NCBI RefSeq assembly: GCF_003086295.3
Contig: NC_092045.1
Coordinates: 90,596,693-90,660,692, forward strand
DNA from: Arachis hypogaea
Taxonomy: Eukaryota; Streptophyta; Magnoliopsida; Fabales; Fabaceae
DNA: 64,000 bases
Direction of reading: 5' to 3'
Of the stretch, positions 54,926 to 64,000 are shown piece by piece. The notes under the pieces were generated by a model, which had not been told where the DNA came from, made no database searches, and was given only the letters and a program-made list of their open reading frames with translations. Within the stretch, counting starts at the first letter, position 1. Each line of letters starts with the position of its first letter. A program made the translations under genes and the position numbers.

Positions 54926-55573
54926 CAAATCAATCTTAGAGAAAACTCCGGCTCCTTGTAACTGATCCATGAGATCGTCAATCCTCGGCAGTGGGTACTT
55001 ATTCTTTATTGTGACCTTATTCAATTGCCTGTAATCCACACAGAGACGCATGCTCCTGTCTTTCTTCTTCATCAGTAACACCGGCGCTCCCCACGGAGAA
55101 ACACTAGGGCGGATAAAGCATTTACTCATTAAATTTCCAACTGAGCCTTAAGCTCGACCATTTCTAAAGGGACATTCTGTAAGGGGCAATCGAGATTGGC
55201 CCTGTTCCAGGTACCAACTCAATTGCAAATTCAACCTCTTGGGCAAGAGGGAATTCGTTAATATCGTCCGGAAACACTTCAGAAAATTCACAAGCAACTG
55301 GAACTTTCTCTAAACTTTGTTCTTCACCCGACACGCTCGCAGCTAACAGCATAATGCCCTGACATTCCTGTCCCGAATAATTTACTACCACGTAGTTTAA
55401 ATAACAGCCATTCACCACAACCGGCCCTTCTGATCTTTCTGGCATGAAATACAGTGATTTCTCAAAACAGTCCAGCAAAACATGGTTTTTAGACAACCAG
55501 TACAACCCTAAGATAAGATCAAGACTGGTCATCGGCAAGCAAATTAAATCGTGGACAAAATCACATTGCTTAA
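54926..55573 (-). pseudogene. pol: Chromovirus B, protease to RT start
   Basis: Minus-strand Tekay-like coding remnant: end of protease (MPMTSLDLILGLYWLSKNH, DCFEKSLYFMPERSEG), linker (ACEFSEVFPDDINEFPLAQ), then RT start ([12 protein letters not shown] to VFSKIDL). One frameshift lies near 55164 (RMSL, stop, where relatives have RMSPLEMAELK) and a stop near 55135. A inserted at the KIDL end (54925/54926). The right Athila-like element cut it on the other side at 55573/55574. B is better preserved than A. B probably preceded A, since A sits within it. Confidence 0.86.
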
Positions 55574-57098
55574 TGATGAGCGGATAATTTGTATGCTTTT
55601 TGGCATTGTTTTTAGTATGTTTTTAGTATAATCTAGTTAGTTTTTAGTATATTTTTATTAGTTTTTAGCTAAAATTCACTTTTCTGGACTTTACTATGAG
55701 TTTGTGTGTTTTTCTGTGATTTCAGGTATTTTCTGGCTGAAATTGAGGGTCCTGAGCAAAAATCTGATTCCGAGACCAAAAAGGACTGCAGATGCTGTTG
55801 GATTCTGACCTCCCTGCACTCGAAGTGGATTTTCTGGAGCTACAGAAGCCCAATTGGCGCGCTCTCAACGGCATTGGAAAGTAGACATCCTGGGCTTTCC
55901 AGCAATATATGATAGTCCATACTTTACCCAAGATTTGATGGCCCAAACCGGCGCTCAAAGTCACCCTCAGAAATTCCAGCGTTAAACGCCGGAACTGGCA
56001 TAAAACTTGGAGTTAAACGCCCAAACTGGCATGAAAGCTGGCGTTTAACTCCAGAAAAGGTCTCTACACGAAAATGCTTCATTGCTCAGCCCAAGCACAC
56101 ACCAAGTGGACCCAGAAGTGGATTTTTACGTCATTTACTCAATTCTGTACACCCTAGGGTACTAGTTTACTATTAATAGGATCTTTTGACATTGTATCAG
56201 TACCTCATGACACTTTACACGTTTTCTTTGTGTACTTTCCACAGCATGAGTCTCTAAACCCCATGGTTGGGGGTGAGGAGCTCTGCTGTGTCTTGATGGA
56301 TTAATGCAATTACTACTGTTTCTCATTCAATCATGCTTGCTTCCATTCTAAGATAATACTTGTTCTTAATCCGGATGAATGTGATGATCCGTGACAATCA
56401 TCATCATTCTCAACTATGAACGTGTGCCTGACAACCACCTCCGTTCTACCTTAGATTAAGTAGTTATCTCTTGGATTCTTTAATCGGAATCTTCGTGGTA
56501 TAAGCTAGAACTGATGGCGGCATTCAAGAGAATCCGGAAGGTCTAAACCTTGTCTGTGGTATTCTGAGTAGGATTCAATGACTGAATGACTGTGACGTGC
56601 TTCAAACTCCTAGCAGGCGGGGCGTTAGTGACAGACGCAAAAGAATCACTGGATTCTATTCCGGCCTGACCGAGAACCGACAGCTGAATTCCGCGTGCTG
56701 TGACAGAGCATATGCAATCGTTTTCACTGAGAGGATGGGAGGTAGCCATTGACAACGGTGAAACCCTACATACAGCTTGCCATGGAAGGAGCCTTGCGTG
56801 TCTGAAGAAGAAGACAGTAGGAAAGCAAAGATTCAGAGGATGGAGCATCTCCAAAACCTCAACCTATTCTCCATTACTGCAAAACAAGTAATCATTTCAT
56901 GTTCTTTAGCTTTTCACAATCAATTCTGATAGTTTCTGATATCCTGACTAAGATTTACAAGATAACCATAGCTTGCTTCAAGCCGACAATCTCCGTGGGA
57001 TCGACCCTTGCTCACGCAAGGTATTACTTGGACGACCCAGTGCACTTGCTGGTTAGTTGTGCGGAGTTGCAAAAGTGTGATTGCAATTTCGTGCACCA
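55574..57098 (+). repeat. 5' LTR of the right Athila-like element
   Basis: 1,525 bp, TGATGAGCGGATAATTTG to TTTCGTGCACCA. Palindromic GCGTTAAACGCC words lie at 55978-56050. It lacks the extra primer-site-like insertion near the 3' end seen in the left LTR and solo LTR, and differs from them in the central region (about 56190-56330), so it belongs to a separate subfamily. Confidence 0.9.
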
Positions 57099-57104
57099 AG
57101 TTTT

Positions 57105-57122
57105 TGGCGCCGTTGCCGGGGA
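57105..57122 (+). other. Primer-binding site (tRNA-Asp-like)
   Basis: TGGCGCCGTTGCCGGGGA, six bases after the LTR end. Confidence 0.9.
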
Positions 57123-57658
57123 TTGTTGAGTTTGGACAACTGACAGCTTATCTTGTTGCTTAGATTAGGACTGTTTTATTTTTGTTGGTTTAGAGTCTTT
57201 TAGTTTAGTCTAGTTTCATATTTTAAGTTTGGTGTCAATTGCATGCTTTTGTTTTTCTTTTAATTTTCGATTTTGCATGTTCTTAGTCCCTTTTTGATTC
57301 ATAAAAATTCTAAGTTTGGTGTCCTCCTTGTGTTTTTCCTTTAAAATTTTCGAAAAATTAGTGTTTGATTTTCTAAAAATTTTAAGTTTGGTGTCTTTTG
57401 TGTTTTTCTCTTTCCTCTTTTTAAAAAATCAAATCTTTTTCATAAAAAAATTTTCAATCATATCTTTTTAATTGCTGTTTTCAAAATCTTTTTAATTAAC
57501 TAATTGATTCAGTTTTCAATTTGCTTTGATCTTATTTTCTTTTTGATTTTCGAATTTTTATTTTACTTTTATTTTATTTTATTTTATTTTTTTCGTTAAT
57601 TCAAAAAAAAAACAAAATTTATCTCCTTGCAATCATTATCATTTCCCTTTTGTCCATT
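57123..57658 (+). other. Leader of the right Athila-like element
   Basis: T-rich untranslated leader. TAAGTTTGGTGTC occurs three times (57224-57236, 57311-57323, 57383-57395), as it does on the minus strand of the left element's leader. A poly-A/T-rich stretch precedes the ATG. No gene. Confidence 0.7.
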
Positions 57659-60600
57659 ATGGACTTAAGTGGGATTAATCAGTCCAAAAGGACTCTGGGG
57701 TCATATGCTAACCCCATTACAGCTGCATATGGGAGTAGCATCTGTACACCTCCCATCAAAGCAAGCAGCTTTGAACTAAATCCTCAACTCATTATCATAG
57801 TGCAGCAAAATTGCCAGTATTCCGGTCTTCCACAGGAAGAACCTACTGAGTTTCTGGCACAGTTTTTACAAATTGCTGACACAGTACATGATAAAGAGGT
57901 AGATCAGGATGTCTACAGACTATTACTATTTCCATTTGCTGTAAAAGATCAAGCTAAAAGGTGGTTGAATAACCAACCTACAGCAAGCATAAAAACATGG
58001 AAACAGTTGTCAGACAAATTCCTGAATCATTTTTACCCTCCAAAAAGGATGACTCAGTTAAGGCTGGACATCCAAGGCTTTAAACAAGAGGATAATGAAT
58101 CCCTTTATAATGCCTGGGAGAGGTATAGAGGTATGCTAAGGAAATGTCCCTCTGAAATGTTCTCAGAGTGGGTACAGTTAGACATTTTCTACTATGGGCT
58201 TACAGAAAAAGCTCAGATGTCTTTAGACCACTCAGCTGGTGGATCTATACACATGAGGAAGACAATTGAAGAAGCTCAAGAGCTTATAGACACTGTTGCT
58301 AGAAACCAATATTTGTACTCTAGCAATGAGTTCTCTCCAAAAGAGGAAGCCATGGCAGTAGTCACTGACCCTAGTCCTCAAGAACAAATAATTGAGCTTA
58401 ATCAACAATTGCTCCTGATGACAGAACAGTTAGCAGACTTTAAAGAGATGCTCCATGAAACTAAAGTTGCTAACAAGAGCATAGAACTGCAGTTGAATCA
58501 AGCAAAACAGCAAATATCTAAACAGATAACAGAGGAATGTCAAGCAGTTCAATTGAGGAGTGGGAAGACCCTGAATAACACTGCTCAAAAGAGTAAAAAG
58601 CCAAACAAGGAACAATTGACAGAGGACAACCAAACTACTGTTCAAAATCCCTCTGAGGACAGTAAGAGCCCAGAGAGGAATGTCATTGGCGTTCAAACGC
58701 CAGAAAGGGAAGGAAAGCTGGCGTTAAACGCCCATTCCTTGCCCAGTTCTAGCGTTCAAACGCCAGAAAAGGGGGAAAAGTTGGCGTTAAACGCCCAATT
58801 TCCACCCAATCCTGGCGTTCAGACGCCTAGGGAGAAGCAGACACCTGAGAGTGCTGACAGTAATCCCTCTAACAAGGCTTCTTCAACCACTTCTGTAAGG
58901 AATAAACCTGCAGCATCTAAGGTTGAAGAATATAAAGCCAAAATGCCTTATCCTCAAAAACTCCGCCAAGCGGAGCAGGATAAGCAATTTGCCCGCTTTG
59001 CAGACTATCTAAGGACTCTTGAAATAAAGATTCCGTTTGCAGAGGCACTTGAGCAAATACCTTCTTATGCTAAGTTCATGAAAGAAATCTTAAGTCATAA
59101 GAAGGATTGGAGAGAAACTGAAAAAGTTTTTCTCACTGAAGAATGCAGTGCAGTCATATTAAAGAGCTTACCAGAAAAGCTTCAAGATCCAGGAAGCTTT
59201 ATGATACCATGCACATTAGAAGGTGCTTGCACCAAGACAGCCCTATGTGATCTTGGAGCAAGCATCAATCTAATACCTGCATCCACTATCAGAAAGCTTG
59301 GGTTGACTGGAGAAGTCAAACCAACCCGGATATGCCTCCAACTTGCTGATGGTTCCATTAAACACCCATCAGGCATAATTGAGGACATGATTGTCAAGGT
59401 TGGGCCATTTGCCTTTCCAACTGACTTTGTGGTTCTGGAAATGGAGGAGCACAAGAGTGCAACTCTCATTCTAGGAAGACCTTTCCTAGCAACTGGACGA
59501 ACTCTCATTGATGTACAAAAAGGGGAAGTAACCTTGAGAGTCAATGAGGATGAGTTCAAGTTAAATGCTGTAAAAGCCATGCAGCATCCAGACACACCCA
59601 ATGACTGCATGGGCGCTGACATTATTGACTCTCTGGTAGAAGAGATCAATATGGCTGAAAGCCTAGAATCAGAGCTTGAGGACATCTTCAAAGATGCTCA
59701 AACTGATCAGGAAGAACTAGAGGAAGCAAAGGAATTTTCGAAAATTCCTCAGGAGGAGGATAAACCTCCCAAGCCTAAACTCAAACCACTACCACCATCC
59801 CTGAAGTATGTATTTCTGGGAGAGGGTGACACTTTTCCAGTGATTATAAGCTCTGCTTTAAATCCACAGGAAGAGGAAGCACTAATTCAAGTGCTAAGGA
59901 CACACAAGACAGCTCTTGGGTGGTCCATAAGTGATCTTAAGGGCATTAGCCCAGCTAGATGCATGCACAAGATCCTATTGGAGGATAATGCCAAACCAGT
60001 GGTCCAACCACAGAGGAGGCTAAATCCTGCCATGAAGGAGGTGGTGCAGAAAGAGGTCACTAAATTACTAGAGGCTGGGATTATTTATCCTATTTCTGAT
60101 AGCCCCTGGGTGAGCCCTGTCCAAGTTGTTCCCAAAAAGGGAGGCATGACAGTGGTTCATAATGAAAAAAATGAACTTGTTCCTACAAGAACAGTCACAG
60201 GATGGCGTATGTGTATTGACTACAGAAGGCTCAATACAGCCACCAGAAAGGATCATTTTCCTTTACCATTCATAGACCAAATGCTAGAAAGACTAGCTGG
60301 GCATGACTATTACTGCTTTTTGGATGGCTATTCAGGCTACAACCAAATTGCAGTAGATCCTCAGGACCAAGAGAAAACAGCATTTACTTGCCCTTCTGGC
60401 GTGTTTGCCTATAGGAGGATGCCTTTTGGTCTGTGCAATGCACCTGCAACCTTTCAGAGGTGCATGCTCTCTATCTTCTCAGATATGGTAGAGAAATTTC
60501 TGGAAGTCTTCATGGATGACTTCTCAGTATATGGAGACTCATTTAGCTCCTGTCTTAATCACCTAGCACTTGTCTTGAAAAGGTGCCAAGAGACTAACCT

Positions 60601-61095
60601 GGTTTTAAACTGGGAGAAATGTCACTTTATGGTGACTGAAGGAATTGTCCTTGGGCACAAAATTTCAAGCAGGGGAATAGAGGTGGATAAGGCAAAGGTA
60701 GAGGTAATTGAAAAATTACCACCACCTGCCAATGTTAAGGCAATCAGAAGCTTTCTGGGGCATGCAGGATTCTACAGAAGGTTTATAAAGGATTTTTCGA
60801 AAATTGCAAAATCTTTGAGTAACCTGTTAGCTGCTGACACACCATTTGTGTTTGACACACAGTGTCTGCAGGCATTTGAGACCCTGAAAGCTAAGCTGGT
60901 CACAGCACCAGTCATCTCTGCACCAGATTGGACATTACCATTTGAACTAATGTGTGATGCCAGTGACCATGCCATTGGTGCAGTGTTGGGACAGAGGCAT
61001 AACAAGCTTCTGAACGTCATTTACTATGCCAGCCGTGTTCTAAATGACGCACAGAAGAACTACACAACAACAGAAAAAGAGTTACTTGCAGTGGT
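57659..61095 (+). CDS. gag-pol: Gag-pol, Athila-like: gag, protease, RT, RNase H start
   Basis: About 1,145 codons from ATG 57659 (MDLSGINQSKRTLGS), open until a solo LTR cuts it. Gag domain about residues 60-235 (LFPFAVKDQAKRWLNNQP, FYPPKRMTQLR, ESLYNAWERYRGMLRKCP); a Gln/Lys-rich linker containing a repeat of VQTPE...KLALNA units (about 342-391); protease LCDLGASINLIP (about 530) with ILGRPFLATGRTLID; RT with GWRMCIDYRRLNTA (about 847), MPFGLCNAPATFQ and FMDDFSVYG (about 950); and an RNase H beginning LMCDASDHAIGAVLGQ (about 1097). The frame breaks at TTEKELLAVV and continues at 62829. No zinc knuckle is seen. Residues key to catalysis are present, so the insertion is the only visible lesion. 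Confidence 0.93.
58686..58833 (+). repeat. Palindromic GGCGTT-AACGCC repeats inside gag
   Basis: Five self-complementary words (GGCGTTCAAACGCC, GGCGTTAAACGCC, GCGTTCAAACGCC, GGCGTTAAACGCC, GGCGTTCAGACGCC) sit in the gag-protease linker, alternating to encode VQTPE and LALNA. The spacing is about 30 bp. The same word forms clusters in this family's LTRs and in the left element's leader, so coding and non-coding parts share it. Confidence 0.88.
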
Positions 61096-62828
61096 TGATG
61101 AGCGGATAATTTGTATGCTTTTTGGCATTGTTTTTAGTATGTTTTTGGTATGATATAGTTAGTTTTTAGTATATTTTTATTAGTTTTTAGTTAAAATTCA
61201 CTTTTCTGGACTTTACTATGAGTTTGTGTGTTTTTCTGTGATTTCAGGTATTTTCTGGCTGAAATTGAGGGACCTGAGCAAAAATCTGATTCAGAGACCA
61301 AAAAGGACTGCAGATGCTGTTGGATTCTGACCTCCCTGCACTCGAAGTGGATTCTCTGGAGCTACAGAAGCCCAATTGGCGCGCTCTCAACGGCGTTGGA
61401 AAGTAGACATCCTGGGCTTTCCAGCAATATATGATAGTCCATACTTTGCCCAAGATTTGATGGCCCAAACCGGCGTTCAAAGTCACCTCAAGAAATCCCA
61501 GCGTTAAACGCTGGAACTGGCACCCAAATGGGAGTTAAACGCCCAAACTGGCACTAAAGCTGGCGTTTAACTCCAAGAAGGGTCTCTGCACGAAAAATGC
61601 TTCAATGCTCAGCCCAAGCACACACCAAGTGGGCCCGGAAGAGGATTTTTAGGTCATTTACTCATTTCTGTACACCTTAGGCTACTAGTTTTCTATAAGT
61701 AGGACCTTTGACTATTGTATTAAAAATCTTTTGATCTTTGGAACCTTTTCTTTAGATCTTTTGATCACTATGGGAGGCTGGCCATTCGGCCATGCCTAGA
61801 CCTTATGCTTATGTATTTTCAACGGTGGAGTTTCTACACACCATAGATTAAGGTGTGGAGCTCTGCTATACCTCGAGTATTAATGCAATTACTATTGTTC
61901 TTCCATTCAATTCCGCTTGTTCTTTATCCAAGATATCACTTGTTCTTCAACCTGATGAATGTGATGATCCGTGACACTCATCATCATTCTCACCCATGAA
62001 CAAGGTGACTGACAACCATTCTTGTTCTACAAGCGATCAAGGCCCTAGTGAATATCTCTTGGATTCCTGATTGCACGATGCATGGTTGATCGCCTGACAA
62101 CCGAGTGCTCGCCTGACAAACGAGCCAACCATTCCGTGAGATCAGTGTCTTCGTGGTATAGGCGAGAACTGATGGCAGCATTCAAGAGAATCCGGAAGGT
62201 CTAACCCTGTCTGTGGTATTCTGAGTAGGATTCAATGATTGAATGACTGTGACGTGCTTCAAACTCCTGAGGGCGGGGCGTTAGTGACAGACGCAAAAGA
62301 ATCACTGGATTCTATTCCGGCCTGATTGAGAACCGACAGATGAATTCCGCTATGCTGTGACAGAGCATATGCAATCGCTTTCACTGAGAGGATGGGAGGT
62401 AGCCACTGACAACGGTGAAACCCTTGCTTAAGCTTGCCATGGAAAGGAGTAAGAAGGATTGGATGAAGACAGTAGGAAAGCAGAGAGACGGAAGGGAAGG
62501 CATCTTCATGCGCTTATCTGAAGTTCCTACCAATGAATTACATAAGTATCACTATCTTTACCTTTGTGTTATTTTCGTTCATCACCATTACCATTTGAGT
62601 TTGCCTGACTAAGATTTACAAGATGACCATAGCTTGCTTCAATACTAACAATCTCCGTGGGATCGACCCTTACTCGCGTAAGGTTTATTACTTGGACGAC
62701 CCAGTGCACTTGCTGGTTAGTTGTGCGAAGTTGTGTAATGCCATGGTATTGAGCCACCAAGTTCTTGGGGTTCATGACCGGGGATTATGAGAGTTGTGAA
62801 AAAGTATTGTTCACAATTTCGTGCACCA
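61096..62828 (+). repeat. Solo LTR inserted in the right element's RNase H
   Basis: 1,733 bp, TGATGAGCGGATAATTTG to TTTCGTGCACCA, flanked by target duplication GTGGT (61091-61095 and 62829-62833). Removing one copy restores the codon order of RNase H (VV then YAIDKF). It belongs to the same LTR family as its host but is closer to the left element's LTR (shared block around 61760-61900). Near its 3' end (62754-62790) is a degenerate LTR-end plus primer-site copy (CACCAAGTTCTTGG...GACCGGGGATTATGAG). GCGTTAAACGC palindromes lie at 61498-61575. A TATA-like TATAAGTA is at 61693-61700. Confidence 0.94.
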
Positions 62829-64000
62829 GTGGTCTATGCCATTGACAAGTTTAGATCCTATCTAGTGGGATCCAAAGTAGTTGTGTACACTGACCATGCT
62901 GCTCTTAAATACTTACTCACAAAGCAGGATTCAAAACCCAGGCTTATCAGATGGGTGTTGCTTCTGCAAGAGTTTGATATAGAAATAAGAGACAGAAAAG
63001 GGACAGAGAACCAAGTAGCTGATCATCTGTCCCGGATAGAACCAGTAGCTGGGGCGTCCCTCCCTTCTACTGAGATCTCTGAGACTTTCCCAGATGAGCA
63101 ACTCTTTGCCATTCAGGAAGCTCCATGGTTTGCAGATATTGCAAATTATAAAGCTGTGAGGTTCATACCCAAAGAGTACAGCTACGTGCAGAGAAAGAAA
63201 TTAATTTCAGATGCCAAGTACTACCTCTGGGATGAACCATATCTCTTTAAGAGATGTGCTGACGGAGTGATCCGCAGATGTGTACCCAGAGAAGAAGCAC
63301 AAAGGATCCTATGGCACTGCCATGGATCACAGTATGGAGGACATTTTGGAAGTGAGCGAACAGCCACTAAAGTCCTCCAATGTGGCTTCTACTGGCCTAC
63401 TCTCTATAAAGATTCCCGAGAGTTTGTGCGTAACTGTGACAGTTGCCAAAGAGCTGGTAACCTGCCTCATGAATATGTCATGCCTCAACAAGGGATATTA
63501 GAGATAGAATTGTTTGATGTATGGGGAATTGACTTCATGGGGCCATTCCCACCATCATACTCAAACACTTACATTCTGGTGGCAGTGGACTATGTATCTA
63601 AGTGGGTAGAAGCAATTGCTACACCCACTAATGATACCAAAACTGTGCTGAAATTCCTCCAGAAAAACATCTTCAGTAGATTTGGTGTTCCCAGAATATT
63701 AATCAGTGACGGGGGCACTCATTTCTGCAACAAACAGCTATACTCTGCTATGGTTAGATATGGAATTAGCCACAAAGTGGCAACTCCGTATCATCCACAG
63801 ACAAATGGGCAAGCTGAGGTCTCTAACAGAGAGCTAAAGAGAATCCTGGAACGGACTGTGATAGCCCGAAGAAAGGATTGGGCAAAGAGCTTGGATGATG
63901 CTCTGTGGGCATACAGAACAGCATTCAAGACTCCTATAGGGACCTCTCCATACCAACTGGTATATGGGAAGGCCTGTCATTTGCCCGTGGAACTGGAACA
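62829..64000 (+). CDS. gag-pol: Gag-pol continued: RNase H end and integrase (open at window edge)
   Basis: Continuation of the frame from 61095, uninterrupted for about 390 codons to the window end. RNase H end ([37 protein letters not shown]), then integrase: HHCC zinc finger ([12 protein letters not shown] ... CDSCQRAGN), core ([52 protein letters not shown]), and [21 protein letters not shown]. All three catalytic acidic residues are present and there is no stop. Downstream parts, including any env-like gene and the 3' LTR, are outside. Confidence 0.93.
   Translation, partial: MVYAIDKFRSYLVGSKVVVYTDHAALKYLLTKQDSKPRLIRWVLLLQEFDIEIRDRKGTENQVADHLSRIEPVAGASLPSTEISETFPDEQLFAIQEAPWFADIANYKAVRFIPKEYSYVQRKKLISDAKYYLWDEPYLFKRCADGVIRRCVPREEAQRILWHCHGSQYGGHFGSERTATKVLQCGFYWPTLYKDSREFVRNCDSCQRAGNLPHEYVMPQQGILEIELFDVWGIDFMGPFPPSYSNTYILVAVDYVSKWVEAIATPTNDTKTVLKFLQKNIFSRFGVPRILISDGGTHFCNKQLYSAMVRYGISHKVATPYHPQTNGQAEVSNRELKRILERTVIARRKDWAKSLDDALWAYRTAFKTPIGTSPYQLVYGKACHLPVELE

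Larger units (their letters stand above)
36422..55488 (+). repeat. Second copy of 16385-35421 (probable false duplication)
   Basis: Same elements, order, orientation and target duplications as 16385-35421, offset by about 20 kb. Differences seen are mostly single-base indels, dense near the gap: in the right copy at about 36422-37700 and around the T2 LTR (39240-39660), in the left copy beyond about 30 kb. Middle parts are nearly identical (the 481-aa ORF is the same). The duplicate stops where the left contig stops, as expected for two unmerged contig ends. A true 19-kb tandem duplication is possible but less likely. Confidence 0.9.
55574..64000 (+). mobile_element. Athila-like LTR retrotransposon, right element (runs off window)
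   Basis: 5' LTR (55574-57098), primer-binding site, leader, then one long gag-pol frame interrupted only by a solo LTR (61096-62828). There are no other stops to the window edge. The RT active site FMDDFSVYG and DLGA protease are typical of plant Athila elements. Its LTR family is shared with the left element and the solo LTR. The 5' flank is chromovirus B (CTTAA, 55569-55573, would be the target duplication; the partner is outside). Comparison with named peanut Athila-like families such as FIDEL would be informative, but I could not make it. Confidence 0.9.

Noticed and set aside
36422..55488. A real 19-kb tandem duplication
   Set aside because: Breakpoints coincide with contig ends and differences are mostly indels near the gap; kept only as an alternative until reads are checked.
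55706..55964. Small ORFs repeated in the Athila-like LTRs (also 4702-5037 and 61228-61486)
   Set aside because: They lie inside non-coding LTR sequence, exist in both directions, and have no known domain.

Overview
This is plant nuclear DNA made almost entirely of nested Ty3/Gypsy LTR retrotransposons. I recognise no host gene, rRNA or tRNA. The long LTRs, the plant primer-binding sites (tRNA-Asp-like for the Athila and Tat elements, tRNA-iMet-like for the chromovirus) and the peculiar CpG-rich palindromic repeats in the LTRs fit a legume, most likely Arachis (peanut and relatives). That genus call is from memory of its repeats and was not searched.

Assembly comes first. A run of exactly 1,000 N (35422-36421) separates two contigs. 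The last ~19 kb of the left contig (16385-35421) and the first ~19 kb of the right contig (36422-55488) are the same sequence in the same order. They differ mainly by small indels that crowd toward the gap. The simplest reading is one locus assembled twice because overlapping contig ends were not merged. The real locus is then about 44 kb, and everything at 36422-55488 repeats features already listed on the left.

Layout without the duplicate. (1) 1-5132, minus: 5' part of an Athila-like element (LTR, primer site, long leader, gag-protease). (2) 5133-6645: 3' end of a Tat-lineage element on the plus strand, cut by element 1. (3) 6646-34862, plus: an old decayed Tekay/Del-type chromovirus (A) with a ~3-kb 3' LTR, itself split by three insertions: element 2 in its 5' LTR; a solo LTR at 8316-20671 with a complete Tat element (T2, 9030-19787) inside it; and a composite non-autonomous element at 23317-31423. 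(4) 34863-35421 and 54926-55573, minus: a second chromovirus (B) into which A inserted. (5) 55574-64000, plus: a well-preserved Athila-like element inserted in B. Its gag-pol frame is broken only by a solo LTR (61096-62828) and runs off the window.

Four insertions can be closed by 5-bp target-site duplications: GTACA (solo LTR in A), CCAAC (T2), GTTAC (composite) and GTGGT (solo LTR in the right Athila-like pol). Each restores the interrupted sequence.

Most unusual items: the composite element, bounded by one target duplication yet ending in an inverted LTR with a hairpin junction; its proline/glutamine/tyrosine-rich then acidic protein with no pol; the antisense ORF and 110-bp tandem array in T2; and self-complementary CpG-rich motifs that appear, with different sequences, in four LTR families and even inside a gag reading frame.
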